A stretch of DNA of 64,000 bases from Polycladomyces zharkentensis. GTDB lineage: Bacteria > Bacillota > Bacilli > Thermoactinomycetales > JIR-001. How positions within the stretch are numbered: the first letter of the stretch is position 1; every line of letters begins with the position of its first letter. Shown here piece after piece: positions 26,089-34,205 of this stretch. The notes under the pieces are model-generated. The model made no database searches. It worked only from the letters and a program-made list of their open reading frames with translations, and was not told the origin of the DNA. Location: assembly GCF_016938855.1 (NCBI RefSeq), contig NZ_JAFHAP010000005.1:1-64000 (forward strand). Reading direction: 5' to 3'. Made by a program: the position numbers and the translations under genes.

Positions 26089-26880
26089 ATGCCGCCGCAG
26101 GAAGCGGCACAACTCGTCGCTGTACTGGCGGCCACCAAGTTGTTGGAGCGGATACCGGTTGTCAAGGTTTTGGATGAGGTGTTGGGCAAGTTCAAGGGCG
26201 TGATCCAAAATTGGGCGAGAAAATGGTTCCTCAGGCCTCGCCTGCAACCGGCTGGCGGTGCTTCGGTCGATTGGCAATTGGATGAACATGACCGGGATAT
26301 CCGACATTTTGCCAAAACGGATGAGTTCACCGCCGTGCAGGACTCCGGCTCCAAAAAGGATAAAGCCTGGGATCGATTTGAGAGAGAAGATCCGTTGCCG
26401 GGAAGTGTGGGGGTCAGTAAAACGAATAGTTTGTTTAAAGAAGTACTGGATATGGCGTATAAAGAAGATCGCAGTAGAGTTCAAACCTTCGGCATTCCGG
26501 ATGATATGGTAATACAGGATGGGCGTATTACCATTGTAGAAGAGGCAAAGATGTATTCCAAAAAGGATTTTGAACGGTTAGCAGAGTTGGCAAAGGAGAA
26601 TCCTAAGCAATTTGTTAGGGAAGGGGTACCAGCAGCAAACGATCCAAGACAAAAGCGCTTTATCCAGTTAATTAAGCACAAACGTTCTGTAAATTATCTT
26701 CTAAACCACTTAGATCGATTGAAATTAGCCAAAGAGCTGGGAATCACCCGTTCCGATTCGGATGTGGTTTACATGCTGAAGGTTCCCAAACATGCACCGG
26801 AGAAAGCACTGAACGTGATTAAGGAGACCTTTGAAAAAACACTTCAGATTAAGGTGAAAATCCGAAAAATCGACTGGTAG
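26089..26880 (+). CDS. candidate nuclease-type toxin fragment, 263 aa
   Basis: I do not recognise a named family. The first 50 residues are hydrophobic-amphipathic (AAQLVAVLAATKLLERIPVV). The C-terminal part has a PD-(D/E)xK-like pattern: FGIPDDMVIQDGRITIVEEA continues with KMY, giving Asp...Glu-x-Lys. A Lys/Arg-rich helical end follows (RQKRFIQLIKHKRS). Base composition drops sharply in GC from about 26400, as when a toxin C-terminal cassette has been exchanged. An upstream in-frame stop at 26077-26079 excludes a longer protein here, so this may be a detached C-terminal piece of a larger polymorphic toxin. There is no clear ribosome site. The gene 12 bases downstream is a plausible immunity partner. 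Confidence 0.45.
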   Translation: MPPQEAAQLVAVLAATKLLERIPVVKVLDEVLGKFKGVIQNWARKWFLRPRLQPAGGASVDWQLDEHDRDIRHFAKTDEFTAVQDSGSKKDKAWDRFEREDPLPGSVGVSKTNSLFKEVLDMAYKEDRSRVQTFGIPDDMVIQDGRITIVEEAKMYSKKDFERLAELAKENPKQFVREGVPAANDPRQKRFIQLIKHKRSVNYLLNHLDRLKLAKELGITRSDSDVVYMLKVPKHAPEKALNVIKETFEKTLQIKVKIRKIDW

Positions 26881-26892
26881 GGAGGGAAAGGT

Positions 26893-27678
26893 ATGGAAGA
26901 TAGGGAAAAATGGCTGATATATACCTATTGGGGGTCTTATCTGAAAGAGGATTACCTTAGTATCAGTTTGGATGTTGTTGAGATCTTGATGAAACATTGG
27001 GGGATCGCTCGCCGATTGAACGGATGGAACTTTGACTTGGACAATGAAGGAATCAGAGACATTGATTCCATCGATAAGGTTAAAGAAGAAGTATTAAACG
27101 ATCGGGATCACTACGAACTTTATGACGTGACATTTTTTAATCCTTCAATCACAGAAGAAATCTATGTCAACCGGCTGAATGTAAACAAAACAATGCTAAG
27201 AGTGGAAGAATACGACGAACTTAAGTATTTTCAAACCGACGATCCCGCGCTTAACGAACAGCGAACCCAAGCCCTGCTGGAAGTGTTCACCGATGTGGCA
27301 AGCCTGCCGGCCATCGAGGAGCTGTGGATGGGGGATGAATGGAACGCCTTTATGGGAAAGCCTGCTTATTTGTATCGCCCGAAACCGTTGTATGATCGGG
27401 TCTATGATACTCTGTACACATTGAAGACCAAAAACGAGGTAGAGAAGTTGGTTCAACAGTTTGAGCGGTATGTTCCGAGTGAATTGGTGATGGACTTCCT
27501 CAATCAGCGATTGGGAGCGGAAGCTGTCCGGGAGATGGGGAACGGGAAAATCCGGGTATTGTTTTACAACCGGGAGTTGACCCGATTAAAGGCAGATCCC
27601 AAAAAGGTGCTTTCAGAGTTGAAAAATCACGTGGATAACTATTGCCGGCAAAAAGGGGTGACCCTGTATCCGCTGTGA
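26893..27678 (+). CDS. candidate immunity partner of the 26089 gene, 261 aa
   Basis: Acidic soluble protein without signal peptide or membrane segment, starting at ATG 26893 behind GGAGGG. The family is not recognised. It has a Trp-rich start (REKWLIYTYWGSYLKED), a middle LWMGDEWNAFMGKPAYLYRP and a basic-acidic helical end. It follows the toxin-like gene after 12 bases with the same low-GC first half, and a terminator closes the pair. Position, acidity and coupling suggest a neutralising protein, which is inference only. Confidence 0.45.
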   Translation: MEDREKWLIYTYWGSYLKEDYLSISLDVVEILMKHWGIARRLNGWNFDLDNEGIRDIDSIDKVKEEVLNDRDHYELYDVTFFNPSITEEIYVNRLNVNKTMLRVEEYDELKYFQTDDPALNEQRTQALLEVFTDVASLPAIEELWMGDEWNAFMGKPAYLYRPKPLYDRVYDTLYTLKTKNEVEKLVQQFERYVPSELVMDFLNQRLGAEAVREMGNGKIRVLFYNRELTRLKADPKKVLSELKNHVDNYCRQKGVTLYPL

Positions 27679-27707
27679 AAGTTGTCTCAAAGGCTTAAAT
27701 GACAATA

Positions 27708-27739
27708 AAAGCTCCCTTGTGCTTTTGAGGGAGCTTTTT
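27708..27739 (+). terminator. rho-independent terminator
   Basis: AAAGCTCCCT / AGGGAGCTTT stem with loop TGTGCTTTTG and a run of T at 27735-27739. Closes the toxin-like/immunity-like pair. Confidence 0.85.
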
Positions 27740-27811
27740 GACTGATCTTCGCGTCACAAGGAAGCGCTGATCCCTCTCCTGAGTAAACCGGATTTGCAAA
27801 AATACGGAGTT

Positions 27812-28963
27812 TCACCGGATCAACGACCGCAGATACGCGATCACTTCTTTCAACTGATCGACAAACACATCAATCTCTTCCTCGGTCGTTGTACTGCCGA
27901 GTGAAATCCGCACGCTCTGGTGCGCCTCATCTTGGCTGCGTCCCATTGCCATCAGCACGTGGGAGGGGGCATGTTTCCCCGCACTGCAGGCGGAACCGCT
28001 GGAGACGGCAACGCCCATCCGGTTGAGTTCCAGCATCACCGCCTGACCCTCGATGCGATGGAAGCTGAGATTCAGGTTATTGGGCAAACGTTGTTCGGGA
28101 TGACCGTTCAACCGCACTTCCCCGATTTCCGTTTTGATCCGTTGCCAGAGCCGGTCACGCAACCGGGTGAGTCGCTCCCGGGTCTCTTCCACTTCGCGGG
28201 CGGCCAGTTCGGCCGCGATCCCCAAACCGACGATGGCGGGAACATTGTAGGTGCCGGGCCGCATACCGCGTTCGTGTCCGCCGCCGTGAACGATGGGGGA
28301 GATGCGGACGCCTTTCCGCACGTACAGCGCGCCGACCCCTTTGGGACCGCCGATTTTATGGCCGCCGACGCTCAGCAGATCGACATGGAGATCCCGCACC
28401 GAAAACGGGACCTTGCCGAAAAACTGGACGGCATCGGTGTGAAACAGCACGTCTTTGTTACGGAGCAATCGCCCGATTTCCGCGATCGGCTGGATGGTTC
28501 CCACTTCGTTGTTGGCGGCCATGATGCTGACCAGGATGGTGTCGGGTCGCAGGGCCCGCTCCACATCTTCGACGCGGACAAGGCCGTTTTCGTCAACGGG
28601 GAGTTCCGTTACCTCAAAACCGTTCTCCTTCAGCGATCGGCATGTTTCCAACACCGACGGGTGCTCGATCTGTGTCGTGATGATGTGTCGCCCTTTGTGC
28701 CGCCGCTTTTTTGCGGCGCCTTGGATGGCCAGGTTGTTGGACTCTGTTCCTCCGCCGGTGAACACGATTTCCCGGGGACTTTCGGCACCCAGCGCACGCA
28801 GGAGTTGCCCCCGTGCATGCTCGACCGCATCATGGGCGTGTTGTCCCCAATCGTGCAAACTGCTGGGGTTGCCAAATTCCGTGTCCATGTATTGGAGAAC
28901 GCCCGCGCGCACTTCCGGCCGAACGGGCGTGGTGGCCGCATGGTCCAGATAGATCCGTTTCAT
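27812..28963 (-). CDS. nifS: cysteine desulfurase, NifS/IscS type
   Basis: PLP enzyme that removes sulfur from cysteine, here probably for the Fe-S cluster of NadA. 383 residues from ATG 28963 (KRIYLDHAATTPVRPEV); the frame continues upstream but the extra N-terminus is not family-like. Motifs: FTGGGTESNNLAI, the PLP-Lys in SVGGHKIGGPKGVG, and the active-site loop SSGSACSAGKHAPSHVL with the catalytic Cys. Divergent from nadB with about 240 bases between the starts, the same layout as the Bacillus subtilis nifS / nadBCA region. Confidence 0.9.
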   Translation of the reverse strand: MKRIYLDHAATTPVRPEVRAGVLQYMDTEFGNPSSLHDWGQHAHDAVEHARGQLLRALGAESPREIVFTGGGTESNNLAIQGAAKKRRHKGRHIITTQIEHPSVLETCRSLKENGFEVTELPVDENGLVRVEDVERALRPDTILVSIMAANNEVGTIQPIAEIGRLLRNKDVLFHTDAVQFFGKVPFSVRDLHVDLLSVGGHKIGGPKGVGALYVRKGVRISPIVHGGGHERGMRPGTYNVPAIVGLGIAAELAAREVEETRERLTRLRDRLWQRIKTEIGEVRLNGHPEQRLPNNLNLSFHRIEGQAVMLELNRMGVAVSSGSACSAGKHAPSHVLMAMGRSQDEAHQSVRISLGSTTTEEEIDVFVDQLKEVIAYLRSLIR

Positions 28964-29129
28964 TCGTTTTGAACGCCGGGAACCCTTGGCCGGCGCTGTT
29001 CCCTCCCTTTTTTGTTCAGTGATTAGCAATGTTTTTGAACTCCCTTTCATTATAGCGAAAGGGAGAAACAAAGTCCTCCCCATTTCCGGAAAAGAATCGT
29101 AACCGTTTTCACCAGCTCAAAATTGGCAG

Positions 29130-29158
29130 TTGACAATCAGGTGTATCATAACAACAAT
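29130..29158 (+). promoter_or_regulatory. probable nadB promoter
   Basis: TTGACA at 29130-29135, a 17-base spacer and AACAAT at 29153-29158, about 45 bases before nadB. No clear palindromic NAD-repressor box was recognised, so regulation cannot be stated. Confidence 0.45.
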
Positions 29159-29201
29159 AAGAGTGATCGGTTGAGCTGATTATGTGAAAGGAATCACAAA
29201 G

Positions 29202-30706
29202 ATGCGAACGGTACAAACGGATTACATCGTGGTGGGCAGTGGAATCGCGGGATTGATGACCGGCCTGTTACTGGGAAATACGGGCGAAGTGATCATACTC
29301 ACCAAAGCACGTGAGGAAGCGAGCAATTCGTTTCGGGCGCAAGGCGGGATTGCCGCCGCGATCGGCGAGGGAGATTCTCCCGAACTGCATCGGGAGGATA
29401 CTTTGCGGACGGGCGTTCAGCATTGCGATCCCACATCGGTGGATGTGTTGGTCAATATGGCACCCAAAACAATTCAATTGCTGATGGAGTTGGGTGCGAA
29501 GTTCGATCGTGACGGCGAGCAATGGGCATTGGGACGCGAAGGTTCCCACAGTGCATCGCGCATTCTGCATGCCGAAGGGGATGCGACGGGTGCGGCCATC
29601 ACCCGGGCATTGCTTCAGCAGGTGGCGAAGCGCCCGCATGTCAACCTGATCTCCCATACGATGGTGGTGGATTTGGTCGTATCCGACGGAGAGTGTGTGG
29701 GTGTACTTGCAGCCGACGCCGAAGCCGGTGCGACGCTGTATTTGGCGCGAGGCGTCGTGCTGGCCACGGGTGGTTGCGGACAAGTGTACCGATATACGAC
29801 GAATGATCTCGTATCCACGGGTGACGGGTTTGCCATGGCCCGACGAGCGGGCGTGCCGCTGATGGACATGGAATTCGTACAGTTTCATCCCACTGCGTTG
29901 GCAGTGGAACAAAATCCGATGTTTTTGGTTTCGGAAGCGGTGCGCGGTGAAGGTGCCACCTTGATCAATGACCGTGGTGAAGCATTCATGCAGCGATATC
30001 ATGCGTGGGGCGACCTGGCACCCCGGGATGAAGTGTCGCGGGCGATTTACAGTGAAATGCAGAAAGGTCGCCGCGTCTTTCTGGATGCCGGCGTGATCGG
30101 TGAGCGGTTTGCCCGTCGATTCCCCACGATTGAGCGCCATTGCCAAGCGCACGGTATCAATCCGGCAAGCGATCCGATTCCTGTCACACCTGCCGCACAT
30201 TTTATTATGGGCGGAATACGGACCGATTCATACGGGCAAACGCCGCTTACTCGCCTGTTTGCATGCGGGGAAGTGGCATGCACCGGCGTTCACGGTGCCA
30301 ACCGTTTGGCGAGCAACTCCTGTTGGAGGGCGCCGTATTTTCCCAGCGCGTGGCGGAACGGATGGCGCATCTGCCGCCGCGGGAGAAAGTGCCGGATCAC
30401 GTGCCTGCTGTAGAGCTGTACACGGATCGTACGCAAATGGAACAGTGGAAAGATCGAATTCGGACGATCATGTGGGAAAAGGCGGGGATCATTCGAACGG
30501 CACAGGGCTTGACTGAAGGGCTGAATGCGTTGCGCGAGCTGGAGAGCGAAGTGCCGGTCTCGGCATGGGAGTGCCGCAATATGATTACCGCGTCGCAAGC
30601 CATCCTGCAATCCGCTTTGTGGCGCCAGGAAAGCCGCGGTGGACACTATCGGGCGGATTTTCCGGAAACATTGGAGGAGTGGGCGAAAAAACACCACGTG
30701 GTATAG
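29202..30706 (+). pseudogene. nadB: L-aspartate oxidase NadB, frameshifted
   Basis: First enzyme of de novo NAD synthesis (aspartate to iminoaspartate). The FAD Rossmann motif IVVGSGIAGLMTGLLLG opens the protein. The succinate-dehydrogenase-like SNSFRAQGGIAAAIG and HTPAAHFIMGGI-type block (VTPAAHFIMGGIRTDSYGQT) follow. At GANRLASNS the frame changes: after AGCAACTCC the sequence continues as LLEGAVFSQRVAERM one base back, ending at 30706. Adding one C (CCC instead of CC at about 30318) restores SNSLLEGAVF, so one base is missing. Restored length is about 501 residues. ATG 29202 is preferred over GTG 29184 because AAAGGA is nine bases upstream. With nadC and nadA intact and coupled, a real knockout would make the cell dependent on exogenous NAD precursors. 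Confidence 0.88.
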
Positions 30707-30721
30707 AAAGGAGCGGGGAAG

Positions 30722-31573
30722 ATGAACCCGTTGGAACTGGATGCTGTCATCCGAACGGCATTGAATGAAGACGTCGGACCGGGAGACATCACAACGGAAG
30801 CCTTGGCGGATGAACATCATGAGAGCGCGGCTGTTTTCATCGCCAAACAACCGGGTGTCATCGCCGGTCTTCCCGTGGCGGAGCGCGTGTTTCGCCTGTT
30901 GGATGCGGATGTGCGGTTTGAACGGTTGGTGGAAGAAGGAGATGAAGTGACGGCATACACCGCTGTGGCCCGCGTGATCGGACTGACGCGCGCCCTGCTT
31001 ACCGGGGAGCGTGTCGCGTTGAACTTCATGCAGCGGATGAGCGGCATTGCGACAGTGACCCGCCAGGTCGTGCGCCAAGTGGAAGGGTTGGACTGCGTCA
31101 TCCTCGACACCCGCAAAACGACGCCGGGACTGCGTATGTTGGAAAAGTACGCCGTACGGGTCGGCGGCGGCACCAACCACCGCTACGGTTTGAGTCACGG
31201 TGTCATGATCAAGGACAACCATGTGGCGCTGGCCGGCAGCTTGGAAGCGGCTGTTCGCCGCGTGCGGGAACGCCTGGGGCACATGGTGCAGGTGGAAGTG
31301 GAGTGTGACACGTTGGAACAGGTGAGGGAAGTGCTGAAACTGGACGTGGATGCCATTCTCTTGGACAACATGGAACCCGCCGAGCTGCGGGAGGCAGTAC
31401 GGTTGATCGACGGCCGGGTGTGGACGGAAGCCTCCGGCGGCATCACACCGGACAATGTCCGGGAAGTGGCGGAAACCGGCGTCAACGGCATTTCGCTCGG
31501 CTGGTTGACGCATTCGGCCAAGGCGATGGATATCGGTTTGGATTGGACTGGAGAAAAGGGGGATGAGCGATGA
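30722..31573 (+). CDS. nadC: nicotinate-nucleotide pyrophosphorylase (carboxylating)
   Basis: Converts quinolinate and PRPP to nicotinate mononucleotide. 283 residues, normal length. Motifs: EDVGPGDITTEAL at the start, ERVALNFMQRMSGIAT, the substrate-binding DTRKTTPGLRMLEKYAVRVGG cut here to DTRKTTPGLRMLEKYAV, HGVMIKDNH, VEVECDTLEQ and ILLDNM, then EASGGI. ATG 30722 behind AAGGAG. Its stop overlaps the nadA start (ATGA). Confidence 0.92.
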   Translation: MNPLELDAVIRTALNEDVGPGDITTEALADEHHESAAVFIAKQPGVIAGLPVAERVFRLLDADVRFERLVEEGDEVTAYTAVARVIGLTRALLTGERVALNFMQRMSGIATVTRQVVRQVEGLDCVILDTRKTTPGLRMLEKYAVRVGGGTNHRYGLSHGVMIKDNHVALAGSLEAAVRRVRERLGHMVQVEVECDTLEQVREVLKLDVDAILLDNMEPAELREAVRLIDGRVWTEASGGITPDNVREVAETGVNGISLGWLTHSAKAMDIGLDWTGEKGDER

Positions 31574-32673
31574 TTGACATGTTGACCGCGGTGCATCAGG
31601 ATTTGCCGGAAGAATACCGCACGCTCTCCGACCAGGAACTGGATCGCCGCATCTTGGAAGCGAAGCGCCGGCTCGGATCGGATTTGGTGATCCTGGGTCA
31701 TCACTACCAGCGGGATGACGTGATCCAATTCGCCGACTACCGTGGGGACTCGCTGAAACTGGCCAAGATCGCGGAGAAACTGCACGATGTCAAATACATC
31801 GTATTCTGTGGCGTTCACTTCATGGCCGAAACGGCCGACACACTGACCACGGATGAACAGATCGTCGTGTTGCCCGATATGAAAGCGGGCTGCTCCATGG
31901 CTGACATGGCGGATATCGACGAGGTGGAAGAAGCGTGGGAAGTGATTCAGGACGAGTTTGGTGATACGGTCATCCCGGTTACCTATGTGAACTCCACGGC
32001 GGCGATCAAGGCGTTCGTCGGTCGTCATGGCGGGACGACCTGTACGTCCTCCAACGCGGAGGCCGTGTTGAAATGGGCGTTTGAGCGGAAAAAGCGCATC
32101 TTGTTCCTGCCTGATCAGCATCTGGGACGCAACACCGCGTACAAAATGGGCATCACGCTGGAGCAAATGGTTATCTGGGCTCCGGAAACGGGTGAATTTG
32201 AGGATTACCATTGTGATCGGGAAGACGTGCGCATGATCCTGTGGAAAGGACACTGCTCCGTACACCAAAAATTCCTGCCCGAACACGTGCACCGCGTCCG
32301 CGAACGCGATCCCGAAATGAAAGTGATTGTTCATCCCGAGTGCTCGTTTGAAGTGGTGCAACTGGCAGATGACAATGGTTCCACCGATTACATTATCCGC
32401 ACGATTGAAGCCGCTCCGCCGGGAAGCAAGTGGGCGATCGGCACGGAAGTCAATTTGGTTCAACGCTTGGCCCAAGAGCATCCGGAACAGAAAATCATGT
32501 TGCTCAGCACGACCATGTGCCCCTGTCTGACAATGAACCGGATCGACCGTCCGCATCTGTTGTGGGCGCTGGAAAACCTGGTGGAAGGCAATGTGGTCAA
32601 TCAGATCAAAGTGGACCCGGAAACCACTCACTGGTCCAAAGTGGCACTGGATCGGATGCTGGCTATCCAATGA
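31570..32673 (+). CDS. nadA: quinolinate synthase A
   Basis: [4Fe-4S] enzyme that condenses iminoaspartate with dihydroxyacetone phosphate to quinolinate. 367 residues. Motifs: LGHHYQRDDVIQFADYRGDS near residue 40, the Cys ligand regions VFCGVHFMAETADTL and TTMCPCLTMNRI, HPECSFEVV, and GTEVNLVQRLA. The NadA cluster is assembled with sulfur from the divergent NifS. Translationally coupled to nadC. Intact, followed by a terminator. Confidence 0.92.
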   Translation: MIDMLTAVHQDLPEEYRTLSDQELDRRILEAKRRLGSDLVILGHHYQRDDVIQFADYRGDSLKLAKIAEKLHDVKYIVFCGVHFMAETADTLTTDEQIVVLPDMKAGCSMADMADIDEVEEAWEVIQDEFGDTVIPVTYVNSTAAIKAFVGRHGGTTCTSSNAEAVLKWAFERKKRILFLPDQHLGRNTAYKMGITLEQMVIWAPETGEFEDYHCDREDVRMILWKGHCSVHQKFLPEHVHRVRERDPEMKVIVHPECSFEVVQLADDNGSTDYIIRTIEAAPPGSKWAIGTEVNLVQRLAQEHPEQKIMLLSTTMCPCLTMNRIDRPHLLWALENLVEGNVVNQIKVDPETTHWSKVALDRMLAIQ

Positions 32674-32686
32674 TGCCGGGTAAAAG

Positions 32687-32720
32687 ACCGTCTCTCTGTT
32701 TGATGGGAGGCGGTTTTTTT
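32687..32720 (+). terminator. terminator of the nad operon
   Basis: ACCGTCTC...GGAGGCGGT hairpin with one G-U pair, followed by seven T, starting 14 bases after nadA. Confidence 0.8.
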
Positions 32721-32787
32721 CATCCGCAACTGCCATATTTGTGGTATCATACGGAAAAATGTGACCGAAAGGCGGAGGCTGCCAGGG

Positions 32788-33420
32788 ATGAGAAAGTGTA
32801 TCGTAGTGTTGCTGTTGATGATATTCCTGGTGGGTTGCAATGCGGAGTTCATGGATCGGGAGCCGGACCGACTCCCCGTCATTCCAACCCATGACCATGG
32901 CCATTCGTTTACATACAAGGGGAAAATATATACGGCACAAGCAGTGTTGGGTGTCCCCTCGTCGCAGTTGGGAGAACCCGTCGGCCGGGTACAGCCGGAG
33001 GACATGGTGGTTTACCGTATCAAAGGGTTGTCGGAGGAGTGGTTGGCCACTCAATTTGAAGGCACACCCACCGTATATACGTCCAAAAAAGGGATCAATC
33101 TCCAAATGCTTGCCCCCCGTGAAATCATCGCGGAGGATACTACACCGATTGTGAGTTACTTTACCGACGATCCTTCCATCAGAGACCAAACAGTGATCGC
33201 TCGATTGATCAACCGCATTGTCAAGGGCCGTTATGCAATGGGGAAGGTGGAGGGGAAGATCAGGAACCTGAAACTGCTTTCCTTCGTCTCTTCCCGCTAT
33301 CCGGGAATACGATATCAGATTTATTATACAGAAAGATTAGACGGTCAAACCTTTTTGGATGACAATGTCGGCCGGGTGTATCCGGGAGCGGGTTCCATGC
33401 TCAAACCGTATTTGGATTGA
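32788..33420 (+). CDS. lipoprotein, 210 aa
   Basis: Lipoprotein signal MRKCIVVLLLMIFLVGC with lipobox LVGC, so Cys17 should be lipidated and the protein anchored on the outer face of the membrane. The mature part has HDHGHSFTYKGKIY near residue 34 and no recognised domain. ATG 32788 has GGCGGAGG nine bases upstream; an upstream GTG at 32761 would disrupt the signal. A probable transposon end abuts the stop codon directly at 33421. Function unknown. Confidence 0.75.
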   Translation: MRKCIVVLLLMIFLVGCNAEFMDREPDRLPVIPTHDHGHSFTYKGKIYTAQAVLGVPSSQLGEPVGRVQPEDMVVYRIKGLSEEWLATQFEGTPTVYTSKKGINLQMLAPREIIAEDTTPIVSYFTDDPSIRDQTVIARLINRIVKGRYAMGKVEGKIRNLKLLSFVSSRYPGIRYQIYYTERLDGQTFLDDNVGRVYPGAGSMLKPYLD

Positions 33421-33600
33421 CACTCCACACGTCTGAAGACGTGGGATTCTTGGGTCGTTAGTAGGGTACTTCCTATGGTCGCCGTGGGCTTTCTGACAGC
33501 CATTTCTGTAATTGTGATGACACATTGATTCCATGGTCATCCGGGCATATTCATTTTTGAATGAATCAGCATGCAGGGTATGCCGAATGTTATTCAAAAT
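33421..33600 (-). mobile_element. probable IS200/IS605-type element end without transposase
   Basis: CACTCCACACGTCTGAAGAC followed by GTGGGATTCTTGGG gives the subterminal hairpin CCACACGTCTGAAGACGTGG typical of the right end of IS605-family (tnpB-bearing) elements. It is followed, still reading the plus strand, by GTTAGTAGGGTACTTCC and CCGTGGGCTTTCTGACAGCC, which I associate with the omega-RNA region of such elements read in antisense. No tnpA or tnpB is present, so this is a solo end or a decayed element. The junction lies exactly at the lipoprotein stop codon. Recognition is from memory of the motif, not from a search. Confidence 0.5.
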
Positions 33601-33791
33601 TGAATCAGTTGATGGTTGATCTATCCTGATTCATTTGTTTGCGCAACTGGTGGTGTTCACTCCTTCCACCGCCATCACACTTGTAATCAGTCAACTTTAT
33701 TTATTTGGAAAATTAGAAAATAATCTATAAGATAATATTGGTATAAAACTTGCAATAGTGAAAAGGTGCAAAAGGGCGAAGGGAAATTGCC

Positions 33792-34036
33792 GTGTCAACT
33801 GGTTGGGTGGCTTTCATTGAACAAATGCATCAATTGCCTGCACCAAGTATGGCCAAAGACCATCCAGGCCTGCCGGTAGTGAAAAGAAGAAGGATGTTGA
33901 TTTCTGCGGGACAGATGGAACGTTACTCGGAATCGTGACAAATACCGGGTATCGCCAACCCGAAGTGGTTTGGGCGATTCAAAATGCGGCTGATCGCCTG
34001 TTGCAGGTAGCCGCCCGGAAATGGATGAAACAGTGA
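33792..34036 (+). pseudogene. relic of a class III (PLP) aminotransferase N-terminus
   Basis: A frame starting near 33792 reads FIEQMHQLPAPSMAKDHPGL and PVVK, then is lost. Sequence in other frames continues as EEGC, a stop, then CGTDGTLLGIVTNTGYRQPE and VVWAIQNAADRLLQ to a TGA at 34034. This order (LPAPSMAKDHP...GxxxYGTDG...G(I/V)xxxNTGYRHPxVVxAI) is the N-terminus of GABA/aspartate-type class III aminotransferases. Part of the middle is deleted and the remaining 350 residues are absent. It sits upstream of the SSS symporter, which may once have shared its operon. The rest of the gap 33601-34205 shows only an AT-rich patch near 33700-33760. Confidence 0.6.
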
Positions 34037-34205
34037 CCGTTACGAGCACATGGAATCACATTTGGCGGGAATCCCGTCTCCTGTTCGGCTGCTCTGGCCA
34101 CCACTGAGGTATCTAAGGAGAAAAAGTTGATTGAAAATTGCCGGGAGATGAGAAGGTACGCCCCGTGAGAGACCTGAAAGAGATGAGATCGCATGAGGTG
34201 GGATT

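Noticed and set aside
24930-26354. Long minus-strand open frame opposite yfhP
   Set aside because: Antisense shadow of a clearly recognised YfhP-family gene; composition is not protein-like.
27920-28972. Plus-strand open frame opposite nifS
   Set aside because: The minus strand encodes all NifS motifs; the plus frame has no recognisable domain.
31195-33189. Long minus-strand open frame of 664 codons opposite nadC, nadA and the lipoprotein gene
   Set aside because: It is an antisense shadow of well-conserved genes and has His/Arg-rich, non-protein-like composition.
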